DNA from: Pleurotus djamor
Taxonomy: Eukaryota; Basidiomycota; Agaricomycetes; Agaricales; Pleurotaceae
Assembly (NCBI GenBank): GCA_029747585.1
Contig: JAPEVF010000216.1
Coordinates: 1-64,000 of the forward strand
Reading direction: 5' to 3'
Length of the DNA stretch: 64,000 nucleotides
Position numbers and translations under genes: made by a program. Numbering within the stretch: the first letter of the stretch is position 1; the number at the start of each line of letters is the position of its first letter. The notes below the pieces were generated by a model. The model was not told where the DNA came from. It saw only the letters and a list, made by a program, of their open reading frames with translations, and did not search any database. Below are positions 13,324 through 32,870 of the stretch, in pieces.

Positions 13324-14447
13324 GCGCGGTGTTTCGTGGGTGTTCTAGTTGATGGGTAAAGGTAGGCCGTCGTGTGAAGGTAGAGTCATCGCAAGGGTGA
13401 AAGGTCGCACTGATGGAGAAGACAGGCCGTGAGAAGACGTGATTTCCGAGTAGATATAGGTTACGCACCGTTCGAACCATCGTTTCCAGCGTACTCGCCG
13501 GATGAAAACGCGTCCATCGAGACGTCGTAGGTGGAGGACGTGACAGAGTACACAGACGCGCGAGGCTCAGTCAGATTGGCGGATCTTGAAACCTAGTGCC
13601 ACGGGTGTCGGAGTTCACGCCACCATGCCAAAACGGGCGGTCGGAGTTGTTTCAGATCCTCGTCCCAGCCTCTTTTCTCAGAGGACTATCATCGATCATC
13701 CTCTCGTCATAGAGGTTGGTTTCCAGCCTAGCAGAACAAGGGGGGTGTTTTGGCTTCAGCTTACCGAATGCCAATCCTCCCCATCTCGGGTTTGCCAGAA
13801 CTTCCTTCCACCTCGGCCCACCGCCACGCTGTCTTTTTTCTTTCTCGTCACGACGCACCTCCTCTTAGCGGCCTCTGCAGTTTTCGAGCCCCCGNCGGAG
13901 AGGTGTCCTGGCTTGATTGAGCATTCGCAGAACTCGTCACCGCCACGTCAGCCCACGACCGTTACAGTTATAATACCAAGGTGCCGTACTTTGTACTTTC
14001 TATTTCTTAACACCTTAGTGACACTGTAAGACAGGACTTTTACCACCTCCACAAATAGGGTTGGCCGTCTGAGCCTCACCTCGCCATCTACCTGTCCATG
14101 ACGGTCGTCGTTGGGTCTGGTGCACGGATTAAGGGGACGCGGAAAGGAAGGACGCATGACCAGCAAGTGAGTAGAGTTATCATGTACAGATTCGAAGAAG
14201 CTCTATCACCTTGGAGCAAATTCTCCGTTGTGGTTACCAAGGATAGTGTTGAGGTTGGGCTCCTTTCTGCCAGATTCGGCGTCCTCGCTTCCATGGAATG
14301 ACGGAATTAAGATGTTATTACATTGATTACGACAAGAAAAGGAATATATCTATAGTGTATCAAGAAAAGACAATGGCGGGTACTGTAAGTGGCTGGTATA
14401 GAGGGGTATGGCGTGGTATTCGGTCTGGACGGAGACGCCTTCTAGTT
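13324..14447. other. Gap between relic oxidase and GMC oxidase 2
   Basis: No gene is seen. The region holds the second copy of the 33-base repeat (13,699-13,731), a single N at 13,895, and from about 14,280 the conserved 3' flank of the GMC duplication. Confidence 0.5.
13699..13731. repeat. 33-base direct repeat, copy 2
   Basis: It is identical to 8740-8772 with different flanking bases on both sides. The copies are 4959 bases apart. Confidence 0.9.
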
Positions 14448-16956
14448 CTAGAGCTTCCAAGATTTCTTGATGAGGTCAGATGCGCGTTCAGCAATAACAT
14501 ATACGGCAGCTTGAGTATGTGCAGCAACAATGTATGGCTAGAAATGGCCTAAATCAGCAGAATTCTCAAAGAACTACACAAAAGAAGGCAGACCATGATG
14601 GAAGCATCGACGACACGCAAACCACTGACACCCTTCACGGTTAAATCGGGATTGACAACCCCAGACTTGGAATGGACCTGGCTCATGGCCGCAGTACCGA
14701 CAGGATGCCAAACGCTCGTGGTGTACTTGCGCACGTACGCGTCAATTTCGTCGTCGGTGGTTGCGTTACCCTCTCCGAAGGGGCCAAGGATGTATCCATC
14801 GAAGACGGGAGCAGAGATGAAGCGATGGACGGCTTTGTAGGCTTCGCGATAGATACGAACATCGAGAGGGGAAGTCAAGAAACCTGGGTCAATGATAGGA
14901 TCCTCCCAGGGGTTTGAAGACTTCAAGGTCAGGGAACCACCTGGTGTGGTGGCAGATGTCAGACAACGCGAAAGTACTCAGGAAGGAGACATACGGGAGG
15001 CGGGCGTCACAAGGTTGCTAGTGATGGTAAAGAAATTCCCTTCATCAGGGAGGTCCTGGACGACACCGATAAAGCCATTCTGGAGAGAATCTATTAGAGA
15101 GTGAGTACAATGATAAAGAGTCAAGCACTCACAGAGAAGATAAGCTCGTAGTGGCCAGACGTTGGCCCAGCGGAGGGGTCTGGTTCTCCTTGCCAGATCG
15201 AGGAGTTGTCGGGAACCCTCAGCCAAGCCATATGGTTGCATACAGTATTGACAAGAGGGCCTTGTCCCGTGGTGTTGTACTCAGCCAGTTGTTCGTTAAA
15301 TATAGTCAAATTCCTGCGAATTTCCCATGTGTCAGTAGAGTTGACGTAGAATTGATTGGGTAGAAGTGCGTGATCCTGCCATAAAGTCAATCATCCGTGT
15401 CATTTTTGAGATGACGAACACGCACTTGGAGGTTCTTTCCAACATCAGGGACATTCGCGATGGAGTGGATTCCGACTTGAGACAGTTCTGCAGCATCGCC
15501 AATCCCACTGAGCAGTAGCAACTGGGCGGAGCCGATAGAACCCTACAAAGGAAATTGAGTTGCCTTAAAAGGAGGCTTGTACGGATCAAACTTACAGCGC
15601 TGAGAATGACTTCTTTCTTCGCTTTCAGAGTGAACTTGGGAGCTAGAAGCAAAGTGAGTCGGGAGGTGGATTCCAGAGACACGGCAGCCACACGCACAAC
15701 TAGGGCTCTGACTGAACTCGACGCCCGTGACTACGGGAACTCGTCCCCGGACACCGTTTTTGATCAGGCGGGTGACCTGCGCCGTAATGAGGACATCAAG
15801 ATTTGGCCGTGCGATGACGTCAGGACGAAGGTATGTCGTCGCGGAGCTAGCGCGTTTGGACTTTCCGATGGTACTGACGGCCCAACCTATGAAACAAGAC
15901 TTGGATGTTGGTGACGCATGGATAATCGCCGTAACGACATACCGATTCCAATCTCATCACCTCGGTTCATGTCGATGTTGAATGGGAAACCTGGGACTTG
16001 GGTCGTAGCTTCCATGATCATGTCGTCGATGGGAGCTAAGTTCAAGATGTTGTAAGCACACGTATACTAAACCGCGACAGGGACACGAAACCTACTAGGG
16101 TAGCCGGGCAAGCTAGATGACGATCCGTCGTCAGCAATCAGGGAAGTCAGTACAAGGAAGGAAGGCGAACCTGGTCATCAAGGTTCCATTGAAGCCGTGT
16201 GCAGAAGGGAGGAACTGCCCGGTAGTGTTATGATCGTCCGCAGGTGGTACCATTCGCTCATTCTGTTAAAAATGTACATCAGACAGACGGGACAACCTTG
16301 CTTAGAGGAGGGTGTTTTACCTTCCTCATGAACGGCTGTAAACTATCCCAAGACCAACCTTGATCTCCGGTGTGATTAGCCCACCGGTCGAAGTCATCGG
16401 AACCACCCCAATTGTAAACGACGAAATCTAACGGAGTTGAGTGCGGTGAAATCTTTAATCTCTCACTGGCTGACTTACTGACAGAGGAGCTACCACCGAG
16501 GAGTTTGCCACGGGGGTATGGAAACGTGCGGTTATCCAGGGCAACTTGAGGGGCAACGGTATAGTTCCAGTTCCATGGCTTATCGGGGGTCATGTCTGGG
16601 CCAAACAAGGGAACGATGGCGTCCTCAATGCCTTCGTTGCTACCAAGGGTAGAAGGTGTCAGATTCGTCGGCAATCAAGAAGAGGAAGTCCATGATAACC
16701 CACGACATGCCAGCCTCAATGAGAAGCACTCGAGTAGACCGAGATTCGGATAGACGGCTAGCGACGACGCAGCCAGCGTTCCCCGCTACATTGAAGTTAG
16801 TCTCGGTCTAAAAGGCGGTGGCATGGACGTACCACCAACGACGATGAAGTCGTAATCACGGTCATTCACATCATGGATACGAGAAGTGAGTTTGGCACTG
16901 GCAGATAGACCCAAAATGAGCACCACCAGTCCATTAAAGAAGCGAGATAAGGCCAT
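14448..16956 (-). CDS. GMC oxidoreductase 2, aryl-alcohol-oxidase-like
   Basis: This is the tandem paralogue of the gene at 4944-7454, with the same exon plan and probably the same role as an extracellular H2O2-producing FAD enzyme. MALSRFFNGLVVLILGLSASA is the signal peptide. Then come DYDFIVVGG, PWNWNYTVAPQ, YPRGKLLGGSSSV, VVYNWGGSDDFDRWANHTGD, VNSTDTW and the active-site pair WHPVGTAAM and IVAAHTQ. It ends ASDLIKKSWKL. All exons checked remain open. It differs from copy 1 by scattered substitutions that keep the motifs, so both are likely functional. Confidence 0.86.
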
Positions 16957-18194
16957 GGCGGTTGGGGGTAGCGGAAATGTGCTTGCTGGAGGTGTTTGAG
17001 AGACGTTTACCTTGTTTTTATACCGCTCAACCCATAGCAAGCGCTTTGGGTTCCAGGCACTAAGAAGAAATAAAACTTGAAGCATCTATTCTGAGAGATA
17101 CCCACCTCCTCCGTCATTGATCGGATATGTTGAGACCATGCACCATCAACAACGGCAGAGAGATCTAGGTCAATACATTTTGCAAAGACTCGGACTTTCA
17201 AGGGAGTGATATCATATCCGAAAGGCGTTATGATTCGACGAGGTGTTGCTAAACGGATGTAAGGAGAGGCGGGACTCGCGGAAGGTATGATGCGCTCGGC
17301 TTAGCCGAACCTCGAATTCTGGTCGATATTTGTGATTGGCAGTTGGCATACGGTCGGGTATTGCAACGTCGTATACCACTAAGCACGGCTGGATATGAGT
17401 TCAGACCTCAGTTCATGCAAGCGGCCGAGTTAGACTTGTGTGGACGCACTGTGTCCAGGAGATACTACAACGAGATCAAAAAGGATTGTCACTTCGTACG
17501 ACGGAGCTGATTGATATTGTCGGAAGGTGAAAGCGCCGAGCAACCAGCATCAACTTATCGGTGAGTTTTCACAGGGTACGTCCGAGAGCGTGGGGGTGGT
17601 GGGAGAGTCCATAAATTGGTCCTAGGTTCCCGGGCGAAAAATGGTCCATTCAAGGTAAAATGTTCATCAATCATTCCTGACACACCGGATAATCTGTCGA
17701 TGTGTTTGGCGACTGGATACGGCTGAGGGAACCGAAGGGGGAATTCGCTGTTGTGCCTCGGCGAGGCGTCGAGATTTGCTTGGTGGAGTCCGAGTTGGAG
17801 TCGCAAACGGCACGCATTATTACGTCGGCCAACATACGGCTACGCGCCGCGCCCGTCCTGTCTAGACTTGGGCTGCACCCAAGGGGCTACATACGATACT
17901 CTATAGCAGATGCAAAAGTTCAAGATAGGAAAGTCAGATTGGCCTGTTTCAGCGACACTGAGGCCAAGTTTGTTTCGGCTTGCAGAATCGAACGGTTTGT
18001 TGACGGTTTGTGGTGGAAAGAGCGCCGACCTACGCTACGGAGTGGGAATAAAGCTCTACACTCGCTCCTCCCAGGCTCCCACGCGATCAAGAGTACGGAG
18101 TTATGAGATATAGTCCACGCGAAGGTCAAGGATGCTGGAAGGCATATGCAAAAAGTCCAACCTCCCCGTAGAGAATGCGCCCCCAACCCCGTAA
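16957..18194. other. Gap upstream of GMC oxidase 2
   Basis: Bases 16,957-17,720 are the GMC 2 promoter. Bases 17,720-18,190 follow the break in the truncated F-box gene. They carry an open tail for it but no recognised domain. Confidence 0.5.
17015..17022 (-). promoter_or_regulatory. TATA box of GMC oxidase 2
   Basis: TATAAAAA on the minus strand about 60 bases before the start codon at 16,956, matching the box of the paralogue. Confidence 0.6.
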
Positions 18195-18549
18195 TTGCTC
18201 CGGCACGGCTTAGCCAGAGATCAGTGATTTTCTGGTTGCTGTGTCTCAATATGCAACACCATATTTGTGGAAAATCGAACGCAATTGTCCGCCATCGCCG
18301 ACAAACCTGCGTGATGGCAAGGGTGTTCTTGATGATGGACAAAGTCTCGTCGAAATCGAGGGATATCAGGCTGAAGATCATGCACAAGAGGTCTTCGGGA
18401 AATTCTGCGACGATCGTGCGCGGTAGAAGACGAGATTTGCGTGCGCGTCGTAGGAAGGCAATGTCATCTTGCAGATCTTGGATTTTCTGGTTGATGTTGC
18501 TGATGTTGGTGATGCTTGACTGGAACCATTCAAGGATACTGACGGTCAT
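17920..18549 (-). pseudogene. Truncated F-box gene fragment
   Basis: From its start (MTVSILEWFQSSI) to LWLSRAGAIT this is a close paralogue of the intact F-box gene at 47,975-49,582. Homology also extends into the shared 5' flank, where both have the GCACCGGCCGAAC motif. It stops abruptly near 18,190. After that the frame continues into unrelated sequence for about 90 codons. The leucine-rich target-binding part is lost, so it is probably a pseudogene, although a short F-box-only product is possible. Confidence 0.75.
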
Positions 18550-18760
18550 GATGGACGAAAGACAAGTACGCCTCGAGGCTGACCCGTGACGATAACAAGC
18601 CTGTTCGGCCGGTGCCTTTATATAAACAAAAACTTGTGAGCATTTCAAAGCGCGACCTTCCATCATCCCGTTTATCAACAGAAAATGTGTAGGATACTGA
18701 AGATCAATAAATGGAAATAAGTCTAGGTGGCCCAAGATCCTGTCAACTGACTTACAAGTT

Positions 18761-20380
18761 TTACACAGTCAGAGAGGGCACCGACTCCACCAATTTGACT
18801 TCCATCACTTCTTGTTGAAACCATGCGATATCCGTGACCAACTCATGATCTTCAGGCGTACACACAATGGTGAGCTTCTTCATCGCCAGTCCCTTCGATT
18901 CCCGTTCACGCAGGATGCTGCCCGCGTCTAACATATCCTCGCCATCCACACCCTTGTCGGTGACCCAGATAATGTGCTCAAGAGAAGGATAATAAATTTC
19001 TGATGTTTCCCGATAAGGGCCCTCGCCAAGGAGAAGGCCCTCACATGTAGGGAGCGAGTCGACAATGAGAGTTTTAATATATGTTTCAGGTGGATGGAAA
19101 ACCCAATCGAATGACTTCAAGTCGTGCGGTCGATTAAATTGGAGAGTGGTGATTCGAGGCGCGCCAGCGGGAAACACTCGCATGAATGATTGCCATAGGC
19201 CGCCGCCATTCTGCTGTAGGGTCGAGAATGTGAACGGTGGCGATCCAGGTAGAATATCACCCTCTCCCCGTTCATATTCACCACCCGCCTGAGGATATAT
19301 ATGTATAGCTTGGTTCCAGTAACTGCCCATATTTGGCGCCAGGACTAGTCGTGAGTGCCAATCGCGTGGTTCAGTGGGGATCAAGGCGAGGAATCCTGCA
19401 ACCGCGGAAGTCAGGTGAGCCGAATCCGCCCGATCGTAGGGTGCGTGCATTCGGGCGGAGCTAACGTGAGGACAGGATACGTGGCGGAGAAAAACCTCCA
19501 AGATATGGAGGTCCTCTTCCAGTACCAAGGAAGTCAGGGACGGTAGGATAGTTAAGGTCGGTGTTTGTGTTTGTAGGACGTCAGGAGAAATAATTTCCTT
19601 GAGATCTAGAGCTTGTAGATGAACCATTCCGCCCAATGCGTGCAGGAGATAGGTCAAGCCCAGTTTGAAGATGTTGCCAAGGTCGAATTGGATTTTAAGG
19701 AAGGAGAGCTGGGAGAAGAGAGGAGATTGTATGTTTTGAGGGAGAAACTCTTGGAGATGAAGGTATCGTAGTACAGGACGGATGGCTGATGTCTCCAACC
19801 CATTTTCAGTCGCAGGACAAAATTGGAAGGAGCCCCATGAAAACGTCCGAACAATGGTGAGGTGCTCGAGCATTGGCAAGTTGGGCTGTGTGATAGAGGA
19901 TATGAGATCTGTGGCTTCGGCACTTCTATCTGGGTTAACCTCCAGTTCACGGATCCGCGAGGAGTGATTTTGGATGAAGTATCCAATCGTTGCTCCATTC
20001 CATCTATGGGCCCTTTCGTCGTTAAGGATTCGAAGGGGGAGCGTAGGTCCCGCTCGCTCAGAGAAGAGTTCGGCCAGTTCTTTCTTCATAAAGACGTAGA
20101 TTGTGTCCCAAAAGGAAGGGATGGAGATAAGAATGTGTCGCCATCGACGACATACATGAGTACAAAAGAAGAAGGACTGGCGTAGACTGTTTAGTTCGAG
20201 GGCTTTCTGGGCATTGGTGGTCTTTAAGCCAAGAGGAAGGTTCTCAAATATCATTGTGAGAAGTTCGTCAGGAAGATCGGCAACCAGGGTAGATGTCATA
20301 TTGCTTTCAAGTGAAAAGCCTGGCAGCTCCTCGTCGATATTATCGCCGTGAAGGGAACCCACAGGTCCAGTAAGCCTCAT
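18761..20380 (-). CDS. F-box/LRR-type protein, intact
   Basis: This is a single-exon gene of 539 residues. The F-box lies near residues 30-85 (LVADLPDELLTMIFENLPL, then FFFCTHVCRRWRHILISIPS). The rest is a degenerate leucine-rich repeat region ending in a conserved block (TLQFNRPHD, IKTLIVDSLPTC, IIWVTDKGVDGEDM). It is the intact paralogue of the two damaged genes in the inverted-repeat arms. Such proteins normally act as substrate adaptors of SCF ubiquitin ligase. Its target is unknown. Confidence 0.88.
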   Translation of the reverse strand: MRLTGPVGSLHGDNIDEELPGFSLESNMTSTLVADLPDELLTMIFENLPLGLKTTNAQKALELNSLRQSFFFCTHVCRRWRHILISIPSFWDTIYVFMKKELAELFSERAGPTLPLRILNDERAHRWNGATIGYFIQNHSSRIRELEVNPDRSAEATDLISSITQPNLPMLEHLTIVRTFSWGSFQFCPATENGLETSAIRPVLRYLHLQEFLPQNIQSPLFSQLSFLKIQFDLGNIFKLGLTYLLHALGGMVHLQALDLKEIISPDVLQTQTPTLTILPSLTSLVLEEDLHILEVFLRHVSCPHVSSARMHAPYDRADSAHLTSAVAGFLALIPTEPRDWHSRLVLAPNMGSYWNQAIHIYPQAGGEYERGEGDILPGSPPFTFSTLQQNGGGLWQSFMRVFPAGAPRITTLQFNRPHDLKSFDWVFHPPETYIKTLIVDSLPTCEGLLLGEGPYRETSEIYYPSLEHIIWVTDKGVDGEDMLDAGSILRERESKGLAMKKLTIVCTPEDHELVTDIAWFQQEVMEVKLVESVPSLTV

Positions 20381-20806
20381 GCCGTGGATGCTAGTCAGTG
20401 AGTCTGCTTTTAACCGTCAAAATGACCACGGAGATGAGTGGTTCCAGGTAATAGGGCAGATGGTACATCCTGTATCGCACCTTCAAAGCAAGGACATCGT
20501 ATGGCGTCCCAGAGAGTTCAGTCGCAATGACCATGTACGAGTATTTTATAGATGTTTCATAGCTTCCGTGGAAAGGAAGCCTAGCAAACAGGTGCAAACT
20601 CACACCTACCGTTGACTCCTCGGAGTCCTGGGCCTGAAGGCCTGACCACTGAGTACTGATGCCTGAGCTTAAGCCACTAGAGTACGTCCCTTCATTTGCT
20701 CGCCTACGCTGTGTAACTAACTGTATCTTACATAGTAATAGGTGAGAAGAGAACCTCCAACTCACACTGAGACTCAAGACTTAGTCAGATCAGTCCAGTT
20801 TTCTGC

Positions 20807-22479
20807 ATGTCTGACGACGTCTTGGTCTGGCTGCGCTCGCAAGTACGTAGCGTTGACGATATCGACAGGAAGATTCAGGCGTTTGAAAAGGATATTGCCT
20901 TCCTACGCCATCAACGAGCTGTTCAGATGCGAAGTAGGGACATCGTCGCCGGACTACCTCAAGAAATCCTCCTGATGATATTCAAACATCTACCCCTTCG
21001 CAGAAAGTGGTTAAAGGCTCCCAGCCCTGTCAGTCTGCGCGAATCGTTCTTCGCATGCACCCATGTCTGTCGGCGATGGCGAGGCCTCCTGGTGTCCACC
21101 CCTTCATTCTGGACGACTCTCTATGTCTGTATGAAGAAGGATATAGCCGAATTATTCATAGATCGAGCAGGGCATACGCTCCCCCTTTGTTTCCTCACCT
21201 CAATGTTGGATCTTGTATTGCTACAAATAGATGCTACCATGGATTCATGCATCCGAACACAATTCACAATCTTCACGAATTCGCAGACTCGACCTTGAAT
21301 TGTACGAGCCTCCGGAATTCCTAGACACCATCAATCGATCCAACTTCCCCATCCTCGAGAATCTCACCATTACTAGCCTTCACCCTCCCAGGTTGGACTC
21401 AACGACAAAGCTTGATTTTTCTCCCGAACTGAATGCGGCTTCTGCCATTGCGACTCTGCGCTATCTCGAGCTCCGACGGATCGGTGTCAAGAACATCGCG
21501 TCTCCCTGCTTCTCGGATCTGTCTACCCTGAAGCTTGTCGACCTCACGCTACCTGACAAGCCAGCGTTCACTGATCTCATCCACGGGCTAGAGAGGATGT
21601 CTCGTCTAGAAAATTTGGTTCTGGACCACGCTATTCGCACTGGGACTGTGGAGAATATGAATCAAACCAATCTCCTTCTCCCCTCGTTAATATCCCTGAA
21701 ACTGCGAGACAATGTTCGGAACATAGAGGCCCTCCTCAAGCTGATCTCCTCCAAGCAAATCGAGTCCATACAAATCCATTCAATCCCCGTTGGTATAACG
21801 ACGAAGTGCTGGCTTGCGCAGCCAGAGCATTCTATGATTTGATCCCTTCTCCAGTGCGTGAGGATTGGTGCTACCAGTTGACCTTGGCGCCTGGACCCAG
21901 GAATCGCTGGAATCATTCTATCCACGTTAGCCAGGAGCCTATCATTGGACTTCTGACTGGAAATAGAAAACTACGCGAAGCACCGCCGTATAAATTCTCT
22001 GTCAGTGAGATCAGTGCTGGTCTATGGACTTCATTCGCCACGCATCTCCCTTTGCCACGCATCGCCANCCCTCCAATTCAATCGACCCCCCGAGGTCTCA
22101 TTTGAATCCACTTTTCTCCTGCCCCAGGCTCATGTGAAGAAGCTTATTGTCGATTTGCTATCGGTGTGCAGGGCTCTCTTGCTTGGTGGCCAGCCATTCT
22201 GGGCAGCTTCAACCTCTGACTACTCTTTGCTTGAGGAGGTCGTTTGGGTGGCGGGCAGGGATGTGAGCAGCCATGATGTTTGGTATGTATGCAGGAGGAA
22301 TTCTACAGGATCGGGAAGCAAATGGGTTAGTGGTGAAGAAGCTTACGATCATGTGTCAATCTTCGGTCGTTCCTGTGATTGATTATTGGCGTGCCATCGA
22401 TGGTGAAGCATTCAAGGCGACAGAGATTGATGTCGTTGTACTAGACTCGGTATCCTCGCTTGGGATATGGATTGACTAA
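20807..22479 (+). pseudogene. F-box/LRR-type gene, right copy, frameshifted
   Basis: The start MSDDVLVWLRSQV and an intact F-box (LPQEILLMIFKHLPL, CTHVCRRWRG) are followed by a full-length body ending SLGIWID. Against the left copy there is a seven-base insertion near 21,262 (ACAAT-TC-ACAAT) and a four-base duplication near 22,284 (GTATGTATG for GTATG). A probable one-base loss in a C-run near 21,794 shifts the frame before YNDEVLACAARAF. There is an N at 22,068. The two multi-base insertions cannot be base-calling errors of the usual kind. As read, only about 150 residues are made. Confidence 0.82.
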
Positions 22480-23076
22480 GCTAGGGTGCATGGTACTTGG
22501 GCTAGCTGATACCGTAAACTTATTTGTGAAGTGAAATGTAAGTTTGCAAAAAAGACGTGAGAGTGGTAAGGGCGGGGGTCAACCCTATACGGTTGATTTT
22601 TTTTTGTATCTATCAGGTTCCATATGTATCTCTCTGCGACCCAAGTAATACAACTCACAGGAATGCTATTGTTCAAACATTGTATCACGTCCATTCCAGG
22701 CGAAAATGCAACATGTAAGTACACTCAAGCCTTCTCCGCAAGTTCAGGAACGCTGATCCCAGGCAACTCATCCCTTTCTGCCTAACGCATCTCCTCGGTT
22801 CTGCTCTGGGATGTTTCCAAGCTTGAGTCACCTTGCTTCAGTCATGAGCTGATCATGAAGAACTTTCAGTTTCAAATACTATGGAAGCTGAGTGCTGTAT
22901 AAGAAATGACAAAAGACGAGGATAGTGATATGAGAGATGAACGGATATGCACAAAAACCATCAAATGAAGCAGGCTCTAGGAGTTCACGATATCACAAGT
23001 GGTGATTCAGAACAGGTGGGTAAATAAGGTGGGACGATGGTCTCAAGCGTAAACGGAAGGGGGGAACTCAGGCTAG
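22480..23076. other. Gap between F-box gene and lanosterol synthase, right arm
   Basis: No gene is seen. It mirrors 2850-3465 and holds the convergent 3' ends of both genes, with a T-run near 22,605. Confidence 0.6.
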
Positions 23077-25880
23077 TCAATCCTCCAAATCATTCCGCTG
23101 TAGATACTTGTGGGCGAGGCCCAGCATCCAAACCGTAAAGATAAGCTTGAAATTCGGGTATGTGATAGCGCAGGTTTTGTTGAAGATGCCTTCAATGGCT
23201 TCCTGTTCCCATGAGCCATCCTATTGCAAAGAAAACAAGGCCCAGTGAGTTGCGAGGTCGACAATGGGAGTAATATAGGAACAGGACGAAGAGGGGGTAA
23301 CTTACGGGCAGCTGACGTGACATGACCAGCTTGACTGCGCGCTCGATTGGCTTCCTCTTCGGACACTGGGCGAACATCAAAGCCATCGCAGCCCACGACG
23401 TCTGAACAACTTGGGACTGCTCATGTTGGATGTACCTCGCTTGTTCGCATGACTACATAAAGCATCACCATTGCCGTTAGTCGTATAGCAGAAAGATAAT
23501 CCGACCATAACGCACCTTATAACTCTCTCCCCAACCTCCGTCATCCATTTGTCGATCCATCAAAAATTTACACGCCCTCCGGACAGACTCACTCGTCCCA
23601 TAGGTCTCACCAACCAATGCAAGACTCTCCATAGCGAACATCGTCGCGTAGGTGAAGCAAATACCCCACGATCCGACCCAACCACCTTCAGGCTGTTGGA
23701 CGTGGTGGAGGTATTTGATAGCATTCTTGACTACTCGGCTATTTGACGGATGTATGAGTGGGTCACGAAGAGGAAAAGAAGCGAGAAACTCGAACCTGAT
23801 ATCGTTCTTCCTGTAATCAGGGTAATATTTCCTAAAAACACTGAGAGCCGTGATGACTGAGGTCGTACATTCGGGGTAATTGAACTCTGTCATGATGTCA
23901 CCTTTATGACCCCCGAGAAAGTTGTGTCAACATATAGTGCCATTGGGGTGGGATGGGTACGTACCGAAGACCTCAGCAGGGTTTAACGCCTCCAAGAATT
24001 TGGGACCTCGTATGAGTTCGTAGCTCGCGAAACCACCGTCGCCATTTTGCATCCCAATCATCAGGTCAACGGCGTCGAAGATACGTCGGTCGGACATCAG
24101 CTTCGGTGAGTCTCTGAGGTGTGGGCATGTCAGAAGGGGCAGAATGGGAGGGAAGAAGGTCGATTGGCACGCACTTCCATTTGTTCTGAAGGTAGAGTGT
24201 TGCCTTCAGACCTTCTCCTGTGCAGTCTGAAAGTGTGTAGTTCTGCGCTTTTGTGCTGAAACCCCTACAAAGACGACAGGAGATGAGAACGTCCTGTATA
24301 GAGAAGGGTTGCTTGAACATACCATGCACCCTTGGTGGACTGTCGGTAAGCCTCCTTGAAATACTTCGGATCCTCCGTCATCTGTGAATCTACAATCCAC
24401 TGAAGAACCTTCCCCACAACTTCTTTGTTCTCTTCCAAATCCGCTAAACCGGTTTCAACAGCCATCTGGGCCGCGAACCCTGTATCCCACAACTGACTCC
24501 CGTTCGTGCCACGAACACACATCCCATCCGGTCGAACCCACATGAAATCCACCCGCGCCTCAGCGTGAAGACGAACGGCCTCGCTGTCTGGGCCTTCACG
24601 GTGAGCGCGACAGACCATTTGCATCATCTTGGACACGGGAGCGATATCTTGGTAAGACGTGTTCTCGTCCTCCATACAGATAAGTTCGTATACTCGGTCT
24701 AATGCGCGTTTGGATATGGCATGGGGCGTACACGAGTCAACCGTCAGACTGAGCAGCGTGTTGAGTAGGTCGAGGAGGGGTGTATGAGGGGAATACAGGT
24801 CGATTTGCGCGATGTTGTTGCATTGGGCTGGCCAGTCGATCGATCGGTAAGGTTCCGTGTAGAGTTCCTAGAGATGTGTTGAAGGGTGGATACGACGAAT
24901 AAACGATACTAACGTACCTCACGCAAAGAGAGAATCAAAGGTGTTTCTGGCACTTTGAACTTGTTGCGGTATAGGTAACTCATGGGTATATACACAGCTC
25001 GGGTATGAATCCACCATCGCCATGGGTGAATAGGCACCCATTCAGGTAGAAGCCTAGGACGACCAGACCAGTCAGATACGAGCCTTACGTGTAGCAGCCT
25101 GCAACGCACCAAAGTTCAGGTGGGATAGGATTGTTCCCTTCCCATTCGTACACATTCAGCACTGACATCCAGAATTTCCCCCATGACGGCGAGGCGGCGG
25201 CGCCTCCGAGTTTGTGAAGAGTCGCTCTCGCTTTGACAGCAGCAGGATGGTCTTTGTCTACGCCGAGAAGACGAAGAGCACAGTAATTCAACGAAGTCCC
25301 GAGAGCGGTGGACGGGCCTTCAACGTGGCTGGTTGGCAAAATGTAAGCCTATGCTTCGGGTCGCAAACGTAGTAAATGAACATACATTCCCCACCCGCCA
25401 TCCTCTGGATGCGCACGGTTCAGCAGATACCTGACCATCTCCAAGCATTCCTCCTCCTTGAACCACTGACCCGACGCGTATGACCCAATGACCATCCCCG
25501 GTAGCAAGAACATGGGTCCGCTGTACTCGCCTGGCCAATGCCCGTCCGGTGCCTGCAAATGCTTCAAAAACTCAAAGCCGCGACGTGCAGCATCGAACGG
25601 GTCTTTCGCTGGCTTGACGCATATCAACTTGTCTGAATGCTGGTAGAACAAGAAGATTAGTTCTATAATTAGGAGAAACCCTCCCCCCAACAATGCGACG
25701 CACCACAAGCGGTAAGCCTAGCCAATACCGGTCAATATCAGTTTGTGGACACTTTGCGCGTTCTTCGTCGGTTTGGAGATACTCCCATGTGTGGCGACCG
25801 CCCGGGCCCAATACCAAACGCCATGAACTGTAGTCGGTGAACGGGGTTTTTGGGTCTTGGAGAAGGCGTACGTCGGACAT
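23077..25880 (-). CDS. ERG7: Lanosterol synthase, right copy, intact
   Basis: This is an oxidosqualene cyclase of full family length. It starts [20 protein letters not shown], reads unshifted through [19 protein letters not shown] where the left copy is broken, and ends LQRNDLED. The catalytic motif is SDCTGEG. QW repeats [14 protein letters not shown] and DGSWEQE are present, and about nine short introns have standard borders. It makes lanosterol for ergosterol and possibly for triterpenoids. If no other copy exists elsewhere, this is the essential one. Confidence 0.92.
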
Positions 25881-25922
25881 GGTGGTGGTTAAGGAAAGGA
25901 TGGTGAGCTCACCAGTGCCGAC

Positions 25923-26157
25923 GATCAAGTTTATACGTTATAACTACTTGAAACCGCAAAATGGTCTGATAATTTGGCGGGCGCTCGGCGTTCGGAGTGA
26001 ATGTTAAAACATGGCGATTTCAGGATGACCTTAGCAAGATTATTTAAACTGTGCAACAATAATCTACATATGATGGAAAGAGATAGACGACAAACATTAA
26101 ACATCTACGACAGATGGAGAACATACAGTCCCAAGTATCCATCTTACAAACGGCCAA
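25923..26157. other. Gap between lanosterol synthase and RPB1
   Basis: No gene is seen. It is AT-rich and holds the lanosterol synthase promoter and the RPB1 3' flank. It lies outside the inverted repeat. Confidence 0.5.

Positions 26158-32870
<6,713 letters not shown>

Larger units (their letters stand above)
14280..17720. repeat. Tandem duplication unit B (GMC oxidase 2 with flanks)
   Basis: This is the partner of 4780-8180. The upstream end is recognisable to the conserved CAAT-rich stretch near 17,700. The truncated F-box gene starts soon after. Confidence 0.8.
20661..25922. repeat. Right arm of the large inverted repeat
   Basis: This is the reverse complement of 1-4538 plus the 743 bases missing there. 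The match ends close to 25,922 (CCAGTGCCGACGA), which pairs with the first bases of the window, so the outer end of the repeat may lie very near the window start. Confidence 0.92.
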
